Assembly: GCF_030867145.1 (NCBI RefSeq)
Contig: NC_134414.1
Coordinates: 61,911,397-61,975,396 of the forward strand
Source of the DNA: Opisthocomus hoazin
Lineage: Eukaryota; Chordata; Aves; Opisthocomiformes; Opisthocomidae
Direction of reading: 5' to 3'
DNA length: 64,000 bases
Positions 1-12,600 of this stretch are shown here, in pieces. The position numbers and the translations under genes are program-made. The notes below the pieces were generated by a model, which had not been told where the DNA came from, made no database searches, and was given only the letters and a program-made list of their open reading frames with translations. Within the stretch, counting starts at the first letter, position 1. Each line of letters begins with the position of its first letter.

Positions 1-1300
1 TAAATATATTTACAGATATTCATTTGGTTTGCCATGTTCAAGCTTTTGATATAGGAGGAGGTGTTATTTCTGTGGCAATTTCCACTTTATTAATTCTTGC
101 AGTAGCAGTTGTTTTGCTATTTTTGCTCCCTGTAAGCAACACGGGGCTTTTCCTGAAGCTTCAGGGGTTTGATCTTACAGAGCTTCTGAGATTTGGTTTC
201 TCTAGGTAAAGAAGCTCTTTTGTTTCCACCTGAGCATCCAAACTGTGTTCAAAGAGAGGAGAAGGTAAAATTAAGAGTGAATCAGCATGTTATTAGATCT
301 GCTGGAATTAGTTTTAAAGGGAAGGGCAAAGAGAGTCGTGTCTGGTGAAGAACACCTGATCAGGCAACAGCTGTGCATCAGCTCAGGCATCGTATCGCTG
401 CTCCAGTCTGCAGAAATAACTACGGAGGGGCAAAGTCTGAGGATGCTTGTGGACCGCAGCTTTCACCCCTGTAAATCGATCTGCTATTCATCGAGTGCAT
501 GCCTGCATGCATCTGTACCTGCAAGGAAAGCGGGAGCTGACTTTGGGGCGTATTTGAACTATCTGCTGCGAGGTGTACCCGCCTTGCCTTCTGTCCAGCC
601 AGAGACCAAGAGACGTGACCCCCGTGAAGCGGCGGATGCTCACAAGGAGCCAGGGTCTCGTGCTTACAGCTCAGAGCTGCGCTCAGGAGCCCTTCAGCCT
701 TCATACAGCACCTAAGTCTCAGGAGGAGTAAAATCTTGCGGACGTTAACAACCGCAATAGTAGCTGTGAGAACACAGCACTTAGGAAAATAAAGCCTTGC
801 CTCCAGTGTTGTATTGTAGTAAAAGATAAAGAAAAATCCCAAACAAACAAACCCAAAACCTAAAACCTAAAAAAACCTAAGAATAGCTAAATAGCTAATG
901 ACTGGTTAAAATACTGACCTCTCTTATTAGACCAAAGTAATCCTCGATACAAAGGTTTGGGAAGGTGCACAACGAGAGTCTCCCAGTGGTGGCATTAGAA
1001 AAGCGAGAAGTCTAATTCAGACCGCAATCAAATGTGGAAATTGTGTTATAGAGAGACGCTAATTCTCCAGAGAACGTGGTAGCTGTCACCGATAAATACA
1101 CTGCCAAGGCCTGACATACTCCGGTTCACGTAACCCACCCATCCATCACACAGGTACATATGTATGCACTTAAAAGCCTCCCAAATTCTATTTCCAGGGC
1201 CTGATCCCTGCAAGGCTGAGGGACACAAATAACCTCGCTACATGCCAGTAATCCCATTATCAGGCAGGATCGGGCCCTGATGCCGAACGTACCGTCTCGC
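1..1300. other. Intergenic, no gene recognised
   Basis: This is unique sequence. Short open frames exist, for example 287-715 on the plus strand, but their products show no recognisable family and no splice or codon pattern that stands out. An A-rich stretch with repeated aaacctaa words lies at 850-880. Confidence 0.5.
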
Positions 1301-2870
1301 TGCTTCTAATCAAAATGCAAATGGCTCACGCCGCGTTTGGGTTAAGCAACAAACACCAGGAATATTTTGAGTTTTTGTACTCCATGGAATTAAGAAATCT
1401 TCGAGGATATTTGTCAAGAGGAGGTTGCATCATTATATTTTTCTGTGTTCCAGTTGTGTTAGCTATGTTAATATATTACAATTTTAAAATCATGTTTTGC
1501 TTCCCAAATCCTTCTATGTTTTTTACAAAAACATCTTTATCATTACATTTGCATTTTAAAAGACTGCGGATGTTATACTTACAATGGGTATTATTTACAT
1601 TTCAGATTTCCATATATCTGCACCAACTGGCTTTGCTGGATCCCTGATACAATCACGCTTTCCATTATCCGTCTTCTTCTGCTACAAAGATAATTCGCTT
1701 TACCTCCAAACTTTGCTAGTCACGCTTTGTATAATAACTCATGTCTTACTATCCCTCGCAAGTTCGGTGGCTCGTTAATATAGCTCTTACAGATAGGGTG
1801 CACTACATATTGATCTAATTAAATGTTTTTGAATTAGGACAACAATAGTAATGGGATTAATTATTGTAATTTGTGCAGCAGAAGTATATACATAAATAGG
1901 CAATTTTTCCCCCCGTATAGCCGTCAGAAAATGAATTTCAGACATTAGGACCTGAGAGACCAGAGAGCTACAGCTGCTGAGCTAGTGTCCCTCCCATAGT
2001 TCTGGCCAGCAGCTCTGACATCCCTGCACAAAGTAATCACAGATCACAGCATTTAATCACTGAAAACAAGCACTCCAGAGGACAGCAGTGTCAATATCCC
2101 ACTCTCTCATTATCTGTTTGGATTGCACATCCACACTGTCAGATAAACAGAGTGGAAAATTAAGATTAAAAATATGGTAATTTCATTTCAGGCAGCAGGC
2201 ACCACTCACTGCCCCTATTATGCTATTGATTACCTCTGAATTCAATTTTTCTTTCAATGCAAACTTTAATCTGTTTGCTACCCAGCAATTCAACTCCCCA
2301 AGGGCTATTTGAGAGTAAGTAACCATTTAATCTGATGCTAACTGAAAAATCACCGTCCTTAATGAATTGTGTAAATCATTCAGCTCTAAAGCACCTTTGA
2401 CTTCTATTTCATTTTTTATTTTCTACTCAATATAGGAAGGGATCGGCGTGTGAATAATTACAAAGTAGCAAGTATTTTTAAATAGAGCAAATATGATAAA
2501 AACCCTATTATAGTGGGGCATGTGTAATGAACAGTACTTTTTAATTTCAAAATAGCTATTCATTAAAAAAGAATGGGAGATTAAAAAGAGAGGCTCAAAG
2601 CTCAAGGTAAAAGTTGATAGACATTGTAATTACATGGTTAATTTCAAAGATTTATATGCTGTTATGATTTAAAAGGAATTTTTATGACCTGACATTTTCA
2701 TTTGAGAAGATTTTTTATTTAAAATTAATCTTCTAGCTCCTATTCTTAATTATTTCTTGGCAAGCGATAAATGGGAATACAAAAAATGCCCTATATCAAA
2801 TTTTCAGCAGAATAAATGCATGTGAATTTGTGAACAGCAATAAAGTGGTCCTACTTACCCTACTCGAATC
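1300..2870. promoter_or_regulatory. Candidate conserved non-coding regulatory block
   Basis: This is repeat-free AT-rich DNA with dense developmental transcription-factor words. It has an exact POU octamer ATGCAAAT at 1315-1322, a SOX-like AACAATAG at 1841-1848, and immediately beside it a homeodomain cluster (attaattattgtaat, 1856-1870) that itself contains a reverse SOX word ATTGT. Further TAAT/ATTA clusters fill 2200-2750. This look is typical of ancient vertebrate non-coding elements, and in other vertebrates this side of ABCC4 faces the developmental gene SOX21. Conservation itself cannot be seen from one sequence. Confidence 0.35.
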
Positions 2871-4057
2871 GCTTTACATTGAAATCCCAGGCTAAAATAA
2901 ATTCTTTGTATATGGAAATTATTGACACTTTTAGGAAGGCTCTTAAGCTGCAGATTCACACCGTGATTTTTATTTTCCCGAGTAAGAAACACAGGACACT
3001 TTGGCTAAGCCAAAATTGCCTCTCTACTTTGCAATTCAGTTTTTGGCACACCTTTCCTCCTCCTCAGCTTCGACGGGTTTTCTTCCCAGCTCCCAGCAAA
3101 GGGACTGGCAGTCTGGGCAGGGACTTTGCCTCCCGAATTTCCTCCAGCCTTGGCGGCGAGGAGGGAAGCCAGGGGCTGACTCAGGCCAGACGCACGCTCA
3201 GGCGCTTGTTCACACCCGGCTTGGCAAGGCGTCCCTGTCCTGGGCTCACCAGGCTGGGCAGGCTGCGCCCCGGGGATGCTGCCCCGTCCGCACGCTCAAC
3301 GCTGTTCTTCTCAGAGCCGGCACCAAGGCGGGAGCTCGGCTACGGCCACCGCCGACGCCACGTCCTTCCCTCGACGCTGGCGACCGTGCCTTTTGTTGTG
3401 ACTGAGCTGAGCACGCAGGGCAGCCTGTTACTAAAGCTGCCCGGGACCCCTCTAATTTTCCCAGCACCAAGGGAGCGCACCCCATGCCACTGGGCAGGGC
3501 TCCCGCTCCTCCCTCCGCTGGGTCCCATGCGGGATGCGGGATGCGGGATGTGGGATGCGGGATGTGGGATGCTCTCTCCCTCACAGTGCAGTAAGCGGAG
3601 GGGTGAAGCAGCGCACCCCAAAACGCATCTCCCACTAACACACAGCGCTGTGGACAGCTGCAACAACAAGCTGGAAAGCAGCCCCTGTTCACAGTCCTGG
3701 TCTTGGCCCTCCCTCTGCAAAATGGATCCGGCAAAAGCACGTGGGGACTGGGAGCTTTTTGCACAGCACCCGACAGAAGGTGGCCCTGCCCTCCCTCCGC
3801 AGACACCCCCAAATCCGCACAGCCCCACTGCTTTCAGATGGAGCTGCACAGCTGCCGAGGGAGCCCTGCCAGGTCGGAGCGGTTGGCAGCGTCTCTTTTC
3901 TCTACAGCAGCAGCATGCTGAGTGAGGGGAAGGACGGGCTCTGCCTCCCCAGCGCTACACGGAGGGAGCCCGCAGGCAGCGGGGCCAGGGGTGGCTGGGT
4001 CCCTCACCGCCTGCACCCCAGCGAGCGGGAGAAGGCAGCACCAGCTCCACTCCCTTT
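2871..4057. other. CpG-rich stretch without a recognised gene
   Basis: From about 3050 to 3950 the GC content rises sharply and CpG is frequent, especially 3190-3380, in contrast to the AT-rich DNA before it. A frame on the plus strand stays open from 2879 to 3925 (348 codons). Its product is low-complexity, rich in Pro, Ser, Arg and Gly, and matches no family I know. Overlapping long frames on both strands show that composition, not coding, explains the length. It could be a CpG-island promoter of a non-coding transcript. Confidence 0.35.
3531..3572. repeat. Six-unit 7-bp tandem repeat (GGGATGC/T)
   Basis: Six head-to-tail heptamers run without interruption, alternating GGGATGC and GGGATGT (C, C, T, C, T, C). 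This is a short minisatellite inside the CpG-rich patch. Confidence 0.95.
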
Positions 4058-4652
4058 GCATCAAGAAGAGTGTGGCCAGCAGGACGAGGGAGGTTCTCCT
4101 TCCCCTCTACTCTGCCCTAGTGAGGCCTCATCTAGAGTACTGTGTCCAGTTCTGGGCTCCCCAGTTCAAGAAAGATGAAGAGCTAGTGGAGAGAGTCCAG
4201 CGGAGGGCTACGAGGATGATGAGGGGGCTGGAACATCTCCCCTACGAGGAGAGGTTGAGGAAGCTGGGCTTGTTCAGCCTGAAGAAGAGAAGGCTGCAAG
4301 GGGACCTTATAAATGCTTACAAATATCTGAAGGGTGGGTGTCAGGAGGATGGGGCCAAGCTCTTTTCAGTGGTGCCCAGCGACAGGACAAGGGGCAATGG
4401 GCACAAACTGAGGCACAGGAAGTTCCGTCTGAACATGAGGAAGAACTTCTTCCCTCTGAGGGTGACGGAGCACTGGAACAGGCTGCCCAGGGAGGTTGTG
4501 GAGTCTCCTTCTCTGGAGATATTCAAGACCCGCCTGGACAAGGTCCTGTGCAGCCTGCTGTAGGTGACCCTGCTTTGGCAAGAGGGTTGGACTAGATGAC
4601 CCACAGAGGTCCCTTCCAACCTCTACTACTCTGTGATTCTGTGATTCTGTGA
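4058..4652 (+). mobile_element. CR1 LINE fragment, 5'-truncated (GGGACCTCTGTGGG type)
   Basis: The fragment encodes the C-terminal part of the CR1 ORF2 protein, from the [19 protein letters not shown] block through [19 protein letters not shown] to the end [10 protein letters not shown]...LCSLL. It is open in one frame, fused upstream to unrelated sequence (frame 3922-4563). The 3' end has the CR1 UTR word ggttggactagatgacccac and a tail of three TGTGATTC-type octamers. The reverse-transcriptase core and endonuclease are missing, so it cannot move. Confidence 0.93.
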
Positions 4653-4745
4653 TCCCTCTCTCGGGAGAGCAAAACCGTCTGGCAGGCGCTCAGGAGAGCT
4701 GCTCCTGTTACGGAGCTGCCACAGAATCTCCCAGGAGCCCCAAAG

Positions 4746-4777
4746 AGGCGGCGGTGGTGGAGGTGACGGTGGTGGTA
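4746..4777. repeat. (GGT/GGC)n trinucleotide run
   Basis: Imperfect GGN triplets (ggcggcggtggtggaggtgacggtggtggt) form a G-rich strand on the plus strand. The opposite strand reads as a Pro-rich run if translated, but no gene is supported. Confidence 0.8.
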
Positions 4778-5175
4778 CTCGAAGTGCCCGACGGGTTCCT
4801 GGCGGCCCCGCTGCGTGTGCGTGGGTCTGCGTGTATCCGCACGCCCTCAGCATCCTCCCGTCTCTTTGCACACACTCACCCACAGCACGCGCAGGGTGAT
4901 TGGTATTTGATAAATTGCAAAGCTGCATACTAAATTACTTTTTTGTGCCTTCCAGACATAGTCACCTGCATTTTCTGTCCCATCTCACACCTTCCTCTGT
5001 TGGCTTCGCTCTCCCTATTCGCAAGCACAGAACAGCTAACAGCAGCTGCAATTTATTGGTTTTCTTTTTTAATTTGACCCGCCAGGTAAAAATTCCCTCC
5101 TTTCTTACCAAATCCCCGATTCTGCGTGTGGTTAAAGGTCTACAGTACTCTAGGTCCTCAGCTAGCCCAAGAGGC

Positions 5176-5200
5176 AACCACTACCACCACCACCACCACA
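5176..5200. repeat. (ACC)n trinucleotide run
   Basis: The sequence accactaccaccaccaccaccac is a short ACC microsatellite. It is the reverse complement motif of the GGT run 400 bases to the left. Confidence 0.9.
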
Positions 5201-6992
5201 TCTCCTGGCACCAGCCGACATCCAGCTCCTGGCCGCAGCAGGCATTATATTGCGAATCCTGTACAGAAAGCTTGCCCACAGCTGTTGGGCTAAATCCTCA
5301 TCTTGGGCCTCCTGACTTCTCCAGAAGTGCAATAGCCAAGGCTCAACACAAGACCTGCTTGGGACCAGCTTGAAGATTTTCCGTGTGGTAAATGGAGGGT
5401 GGAGATTTTTCCACTGAGTGAGGGAGGAATTTTCGCTTTCCTGTGGGATGCTTGCTTGTCATCCTGGAAATTCCTGAGCTTTCTTGTTACTTCTAATTAT
5501 GACAGTATGATGTACGGTGAAAGGTTTTAACGTGGAAACTTCCCCCACCCGTTCACTTGGTTGAGTTGCACTCTCAGTTTTGCTACAGGTACTGTACAGA
5601 GTTGCAGCCAGTAAGGCTACTGACACGAAGAAAGTGTTGCCGCTGTTTACAGAGCCCCAAGACATCTGGCTTTAGAGGCAGAAGGCTGGAGTGCCAACAA
5701 CGTTATTAAAAACTCTCTGCGATTGTTCCAAAATATTTCTGTAATAAAAGGTAGCATATACAGAATAGCCCGTGTTGGGGCAGAGTATAAAGGTTTTGCT
5801 GGCGCTTGTTTGGGAAGGGATGCATTAACCGATGCCTTATGACCCAAAGCATGATTACAAAAAATTATACCACACAGAAAGTATTTCGTGGAAACGCAGC
5901 CGCACTGGAAGCCTGCATGCACTGCAAGCCTGCCTGACAATGCACAGCCCTAAAATGGCCTTCTTTGCCCATCACAAACTTTCTGAAAATCACAGGCTTT
6001 TGACACCTAAGACTGAAGATTAATTTTGAGCAGCTTTGTACCACGGTTGCCAACCGTGTCTTTTTTTCCTTCTTCTAGCAGTGGGACTGGCGTCTAGGGT
6101 CCCACTAGAGCTGCTATCTGTGTGTTTCAAAAATTCAAATCATTACATTCAGACAGCAGGAGACCATAAATAAGCATTTTCAAATACTTAAATGCTTAAA
6201 TTCTGTATACAAAATTAAGCCCAGTCAGGAAAAGGCAGCACAAAACTCCTTCGCACGAGGAAGACTCCCTTCCTAAATCACTTCTGAAAATGAAACTTAG
6301 GCTCCTCCAGCTCTAGGTAATTTACATTTTTCTAATTTCAACCAAAAAAACCTGTAAAATTATCAAAACAATCCTCTGAAATGTATGCGCTCTACAATAC
6401 ACCCATGATACAGAATTTAAAAACTTGGTCTTTTCTCTGTAGAAAAATACAGATATGTGAGTATATAAGCATACATAGATATATAAACCGTTGATATGTG
6501 TGTAGAAAAGACACCACCTGTGTCTATGAGAGAAATGTTGAGCTGTGCAACTTGTACTGCAAATATGCTATGTGTGCCTACTTTCCATCACGCGTGTCAC
6601 AGCAACATGTGATTATACATTAAACACGTGCTACACACATAGTACAGACTTTGCACACGTATCCTAGGTATTTATTAAAAGCTGTGAATCACTGTGAATG
6701 GAAAATGAGGTTCTCCCTCCCCCTTGTTTCGTGTTATAGAGGAAACATCCCCACAAGGAGAGGGCTGTGAGCAGCTTTCGCCAGCCTGGGAGCAGACCTG
6801 TTTTTCCGGCAGAAGGAAGCGCGTTGCTAAACTGTCCCCTCGAGTTTCTCCCTCTCGTTGGCATTTTTTGTGCCTGCGCGCAGCAGAAGGCAGAGCCTCC
6901 CCGGAGCAGAGCTTGGCTTTTTGTCGCTTGGATTTCGTGCCTCCTCAGGAGCCCTTTCCTCGCCTCTCCTGCTGCTGCATTTCAGAGCCTCC

Positions 6993-7010
6993 AAAAAAAA
7001 AAAAAAAAAA
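6993..7010. repeat. A18 homopolymer
   Basis: Eighteen consecutive A residues follow ttcagagcctcc. The upstream sequence has no retrogene or LINE that would explain it as an inserted poly(A) tail. Confidence 0.9.
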
Positions 7011-9400
7011 GTTATTAGATTTGTGCTTTCCAGGTGTGTCTGTTCCTCATCTGACTTACCAAAGCTTGTCCAGGCAAGAGGCAGCCGAGATGCTCTCCGC
7101 AAAGCCCTCTGCAAATGGGGAGCGCTCACCAGCAGCCGCCTGCGATTTTGCACGCCGCTCTCCAGTCTCCAGCCCCTTTGCCCCCCGACACGCGTGCAGC
7201 CACCCCCCTAATCCAACGGACACGTTTGCCGTTGAAATGAAAGTCGTTTCGCCCAGGCAGCTGCCTGACACCTCTCCTGCGCCTCTTCCAGACCCGGTCC
7301 TGGGACTGGTATGGCATCCTGCAGCCCTGACTTACAGCGGCTTGGCCAGAAGCGTAGAGCCAGCCACCGGTCTGCAGGGGTTTGTTGGGTTTAGGTGGGG
7401 TTTTTATGCTTATCCCATACAGAGGTGGGGTCATTCCAGGGGGCTCGGTGCTACGGAGTGGTGGGGATGTCCAAGCAGGGGTTCCCTGTGCAGACACACG
7501 TGCGCGGTGGTCAAGGGCTCAGGTACCCAGGTGGCAGTTTTGGCCTTTATAGAAACAGCGTGAAAAAGCTCGGGCGTCTTCTGCAGACTTCTTCGAACTC
7601 CCATGTATCACACACACAACGTGTAAAGATCATCTGCTAGCCAGAGACCCCTGATGGAAGCTCCTACCATCTGCAATACCTCGACGCAGACGTAGGGAAT
7701 AAGAGCAGGCTTAGGAAAACCCTCAGCGCCTCTGCCTCGTGCAGCGTGGAAGGGGGTTGATGGAGATGACAGGCAGCACTGGCTTAGGTTGAAGCTCCCG
7801 CACCGTAACCTCTTAGCCTAGAAGGGGTACTGGGCTGCTTTGTTCTTGTCTTATTTCAGCTCAGGACTATCAGCATAACAGGAAAAATGTATGTGTGCGA
7901 GCACATATTTCCCTTTATTTGTCCTACAAGATTTCTCTTCTGAGAACACGAGAGAGTCCATAATGGAACCCCCCTCATTACAGTGGTCAGTACTGATGGT
8001 CTGTCACAGTTGGAGAAAAATGCATGTATGCAGAGTAATTTTAAATTAATGTCTTTTACCACGCTGGTGTTGAAAACTCCTCAAAAGCTGTTATGATCCA
8101 TCATGGCAATGAGCACTTATGGACTTTTAAATCCACAAATTAGATGTTGTCCACAGGAACTAGAGGCAATTACGTTCAGCTCAGTGCATGGAGCCTCAGC
8201 TGCACAAATCCAGCTTCAGCACATGCCTCCCAGCAGGCTAAACCCCATTTGCTTGTTTATGGATTTATTTATTTACAGATGGGGGTGAAGCTATTAAAAA
8301 CGTACTTATAAATAAAATTAAATTCAGAAAGAGAGATAAGGACAGAATATTCTTAATTACTTTTTCCCCAAAAAACCTCTCCATGAACTTTTCTCTGTAG
8401 GAATATTAGGCATTCTGAATACTGTAGTTCTGAATTCGCAGAAACCACAGGTGCACATGCACACATACACACACAGAGTCACACACTCAAACTTCTCAAC
8501 ACTAAGAGAACCTAGGAAAAAAAGAAATCCTGCACTGACATTTGCACAAAATTTCATTTTTAAAAGTCCCATCTGGATGGGAACCTCACAGCTGAAATAT
8601 CTGCAGAGTTAGCACATTTTTATGGCTATCCTAATTCTCTGCAAAATTGGTTTAACTGGAGTCACCTACAGACACTTCAAGGTAAAGGAATGAAAATCAC
8701 ACCACAGAAGAAAAGAACGTCCGACTGTTTTTTTGCAAGGGTTTATAGAGGTAGGTAAACTCCCGGGTCTGCCACGCTGTCTTTCTGCCAGCCAAGCCCA
8801 TGCAGTGTGGTGGAGGATGTCACCTTGAACAGCACCGAAACTCTTCTGGGCCTAAAAAACTAGTCAGTACATCTCATTACTTACCACTTCATTGATAATA
8901 GTGTAATGCTTTCCTTCTCAGAACAGGAGTTGAAACTGGGAAATGAGGCAAATTCCATGTACCTCCCCTGGGAAAAAGCGATGCACGTGTGTTTGCCACT
9001 GTCTTTTGGTAAAGCTTGGTCTAATCATGCAACAAAATAGAAGCTGTGAAAGATTCCATCATTACTTAAACCCTGAGGATTGGAAAGAGGGGGGAAACCA
9101 CCACTCAGTAACCCCCCAAATCTTCGACACGGGTGCGCTTGCATCATGTCCACTTCCTGAGAGATCCCCGGTTTTACCGGCAGTTTCTCCAAACACGGGC
9201 AAGACTTTGGGTCTGGGCAGCACTGTAGCTTGTGAGCAGTCTCAGAAGACAAAAAAACCCAAGGATTTCTGCATGGCATGGGGTCTGGGCAACCCCTGAG
9301 GGAGGTGGAGGGACAGGCCCGTGGCAGAGGAGAGAGGAACAGAGAGGAGGAACACCAGGCTCCTGGGGAACTTGGAAACAGGTTACAGTTAGCTGTTTCA

Positions 9401-9644
9401 AGACTACTTAGGAAATAATGTTGAAACTAGAACTTAGGAGCACACACTGAAATAGATGTTGTGCTGAGGGCTGATGCTTGGCTTCAAAGCAGACAAGAAA
9501 GGGGAGGGCGAATGCTTAACTGAGACTACTTAGGAAATAATGTTGAAACTAGAACTTAGGAGCACACACTGAAATAGATGTTGTGCTGAGGGCTGATGCT
9601 TGGCTTCAAAGCAGACAAGAAAGGGGAGGGCGAATGCTTAACTG
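9401..9644. repeat. Perfect 122-bp tandem duplication (two copies)
   Basis: Copy one is 9401-9522 and copy two is 9523-9644. Base-by-base reading shows no difference between them. Each starts agactacttaggaaataatg and ends cgaatgcttaactg. The unit has no recognisable coding or mobile-element content. Identity means either a very recent duplication in this individual or species, or an assembly artefact. Confidence 0.97.
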
Positions 9645-12600
9645 AAAAATTGGGACGCCAGTTTTGAGAAGAAATGAATAATAGGAAACAGGGGCGAGGT
9701 AAATGAAATGCTACCTAGTAGGCAATTTCTGCTGTATAAATTAAGGAGCTGCTAAAGGAAATATTTTATTACACAACGTATAATTAATGTGTGGGACCTT
9801 AAGCCACAGATACCACTGAGGCTAGCAAGAGAGGATTTAAAAATGGGCTGGTATTTATATGGGTGGCATGAGCATTGAGAACTGTGGTACATTAGCTAGA
9901 ATAAAAAACAGGTTGCGTTCCAGCACAAGGAGACAAGGCAAACTGCCTAAAAATGTATTTTGCATTACATCCAGGTCTTGTGGTTGCCGAGGCCTCTGAG
10001 GAGGAGCTGGGGGCCACCACCTCCAGCAGCAGTACAATGCCGTGGCCCGGCAGGATGGTGCGGAGGCTATCCTCAGCGGCACAGGCTGAGAACATCTGCA
10101 GGGCTTCGTGCCTCCGGCCGGCTCGTCAGTGGGTACCTGCTCTGCTGTGAGGCACCAGGGACCTGCCCTGCCACCTCCTCTCCAGGCATCTGAAATGAGC
10201 ACCTCTCTGGATGACCACTGATGGCTGAGGGCATTGGAGGGGGCTGAGGGACCACGGGATGCTGAACTGAGGTCTTGGGACAGAAGAGGGAAGGCAAGAG
10301 GGCCACGGCCACACCAGTAGCCCACACCATTTTTCTAACTCAATAATTGAAGTTAAGAGGCAACCTTCCCTTAAGAACAATTAACACTGTAATTCTGCCC
10401 AGTGCAATTTCTTACCTCCTTCTCCACCAGACAGAGCGGTGGCCATGATTTCAGACAGTGCGCAAGACCACCTGCAGCCACTGTTTCTGTTTTTTTCACT
10501 ACGAAGACACGTGAGAAGTATCACAGGTTGGTGACATTGTTTTGTTCCCTTTCCTCCTCCTTTTGTACGCAGTCTGTTAATGCTGTCTAGGTGGACTTTG
10601 TTTTGCTGAGCTACTGCATGCCTCAAACGTGTTTATTGCTATACAGGCAATAAATACGCATTAAACACTGTGCAAATAACAATAAATATTAAAACTACTA
10701 GACCACACTTCTGGAAACCTCAGCAAAATGACTCGGAGGTGGAACGCCTCTGTCATCTGGGTGGCTTGCTCTTGAAGTTAAGCGCATGGATGAGCAGCAA
10801 AGGAATTTATATGGCCAAGAAAGGCACTCCAGAAGACTGTCACTGCAAGAGACCTTCCAAAACAGATCAAAACATTAGTTTGGATGATAAGAAGTTTCAT
10901 CAACGTGCACTCCGGTACCAAAATAAATCCTCTGGGGACACCTCTGGGAATGTTTGAGCTTTGAGGTGAAGCAGAGTGGGGAGATCCTTATGTGAGCAGC
11001 AGAAAAGGTAGTGGTGGAGTTGAGAGTGGTTTAGCTCTGTCAGCCAGGCACAGCGCTTGAGCCAGGCTGAGAGGGGCAACTGAGTCACTCAAGCACGGTG
11101 CTGCACTGACCCAACTGTGCTGCTCCTGCTTTCAGCCCTGAATCTCCAGCACCCCAGCAGCTGCAATAAGGATCAGCAGAGAAAAGCCACCGCAACTGAT
11201 GATCCAATACGTAACAAAACCAGGACTCCAACATCTGACAAAGCCAACTACTCCCACAGCAGGACTGCATATACTCCCTTTAGCATTTGCCCACTGTCTC
11301 CTTGGTCTCACATAATTTGAAGGTTTCTCTGCAGAGTAAATCGCCTTAGCCGGGAAGGTGGGAAGATGCTCCCCTCCAAGGTACACCCAGCACTTCGTGA
11401 TGAAGGCACTCTCTTGGCAGCAGAAATGGCTGACTAGGAATTCCCACCCAGGTCCCCACACCTCTGCTGGGTGTCTGAACCCTCAGGCTGTTTGCAGCGG
11501 GCTGCAGCTGATGTGCTTGCACAGCACAACACCAAGATGCCCTGGTAACATCTTCAGAGAGGGGTTATAACATCAGGGCTAATGGTCCTGGTGGAGAACC
11601 ATCTTAACGCACCTCTGTAACATCCACTCAGCAGTGTCCCTGTGATGGTTTATGCTATGGCATGCCTTTCCCTGACTGCTTGCTCTCACTCACTCCCTCC
11701 CAACACCCCAAAAAGATGCTGGCTAAGAACCACAGCAGCTGGAGCTGCCTGACCACATACCAGAGGTGGTACCTACGCTCCACCTCATTGCTCTGCGTTT
11801 CTGTGGGCTTGCTTACACAGCTCTCAATACTCCTCACAAGGTTCTGTGAAATATATCTCCCTCCCCAGCACTGGGACAGGGAGCTTGGGACTCCAGAGGG
11901 TGCGGAGCAAATGCATGTCTCCATCCCCAGGCCTAACCCCACACCAAAACTATATACAGGTCACTGTCACAGACATATTAAAGCCCTAAGGATGGACTCG
12001 CGGAAGAGTTTTAAATAGCGTTTTGAGACTAATGGATAGCTTCACAGGGTGAAATGTGCCAGCCTAGAGTAGCTTCTCAGCATATAAAGAATCAATGACT
12101 GTAAACTAGGAGTGGAAATTGGAAGAGGCAAAGCACAGTGCAGAACTGAAAAGAAATCACTGAGCAACTAATGTGATAGAGGAGGAATTGAAATGGAGAA
12201 ACGCATCCTATTTCTGTGCCTGAAACAGGTGGAAATGTGAAGAGGAGATTTTCTTAAAAAAAAATAAAAATTTAAAAGTAGTAGAAGGCTTTCCATTAAA
12301 AAAATGTTGAGGAAAGCCTTGGCACAGCTATGGGAGAAAAGAAAAAGGTGGCCTATGATCATGCTGCAAAGGAACTTGCCTCCGAATCCGAAACGTGTCA
12401 CGATGATAAATGGAAAGAAGTTAAACCTCCAAATGCTATGACTACCCTCAGTTCTGCTCTGGACAGATGTTTGATGTATTGTATCTCTCTGTGACAGAGA
12501 CCTGAGGGTTCTGAGGCATTTTTTTATTATTATTATTTAATATTTTAGCAAAACTTGTATAGCTTGTCATGCCAGCAAGGTATTTTTTAATTAAAATGAA

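Larger units (their letters stand above)
4653..9400. other. Intergenic, no gene recognised
   Basis: This is unique sequence. It contains two triplet repeats (4746 and 5176), an A18 homopolymer at 6993-7010, a TA/TG-rich zone at 6450-6660, a CA-rich run at 8450-8490 and a moderately GC-rich patch at 6780-7330. Frames in the last patch overlap on both strands and show no recognisable protein. No CR1 copy is evident. Confidence 0.5.

Noticed and set aside
2879..3925. 348-codon frame on the plus strand as a protein-coding gene
   Set aside because: The product is low-complexity, several frames on both strands are equally open in the same GC-rich block, and no family, splice pattern or start context supports coding.
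3922..4563. 213-codon frame as a host gene
   Set aside because: From about 4058 it is the CR1 ORF2 C-terminus; the upstream part is unrelated CpG-rich sequence in frame by chance.
6993..7010. Poly(A) run as the tail of a processed pseudogene
   Set aside because: The sequence on either side shows no retrocopy and no target-site duplication that I can see.
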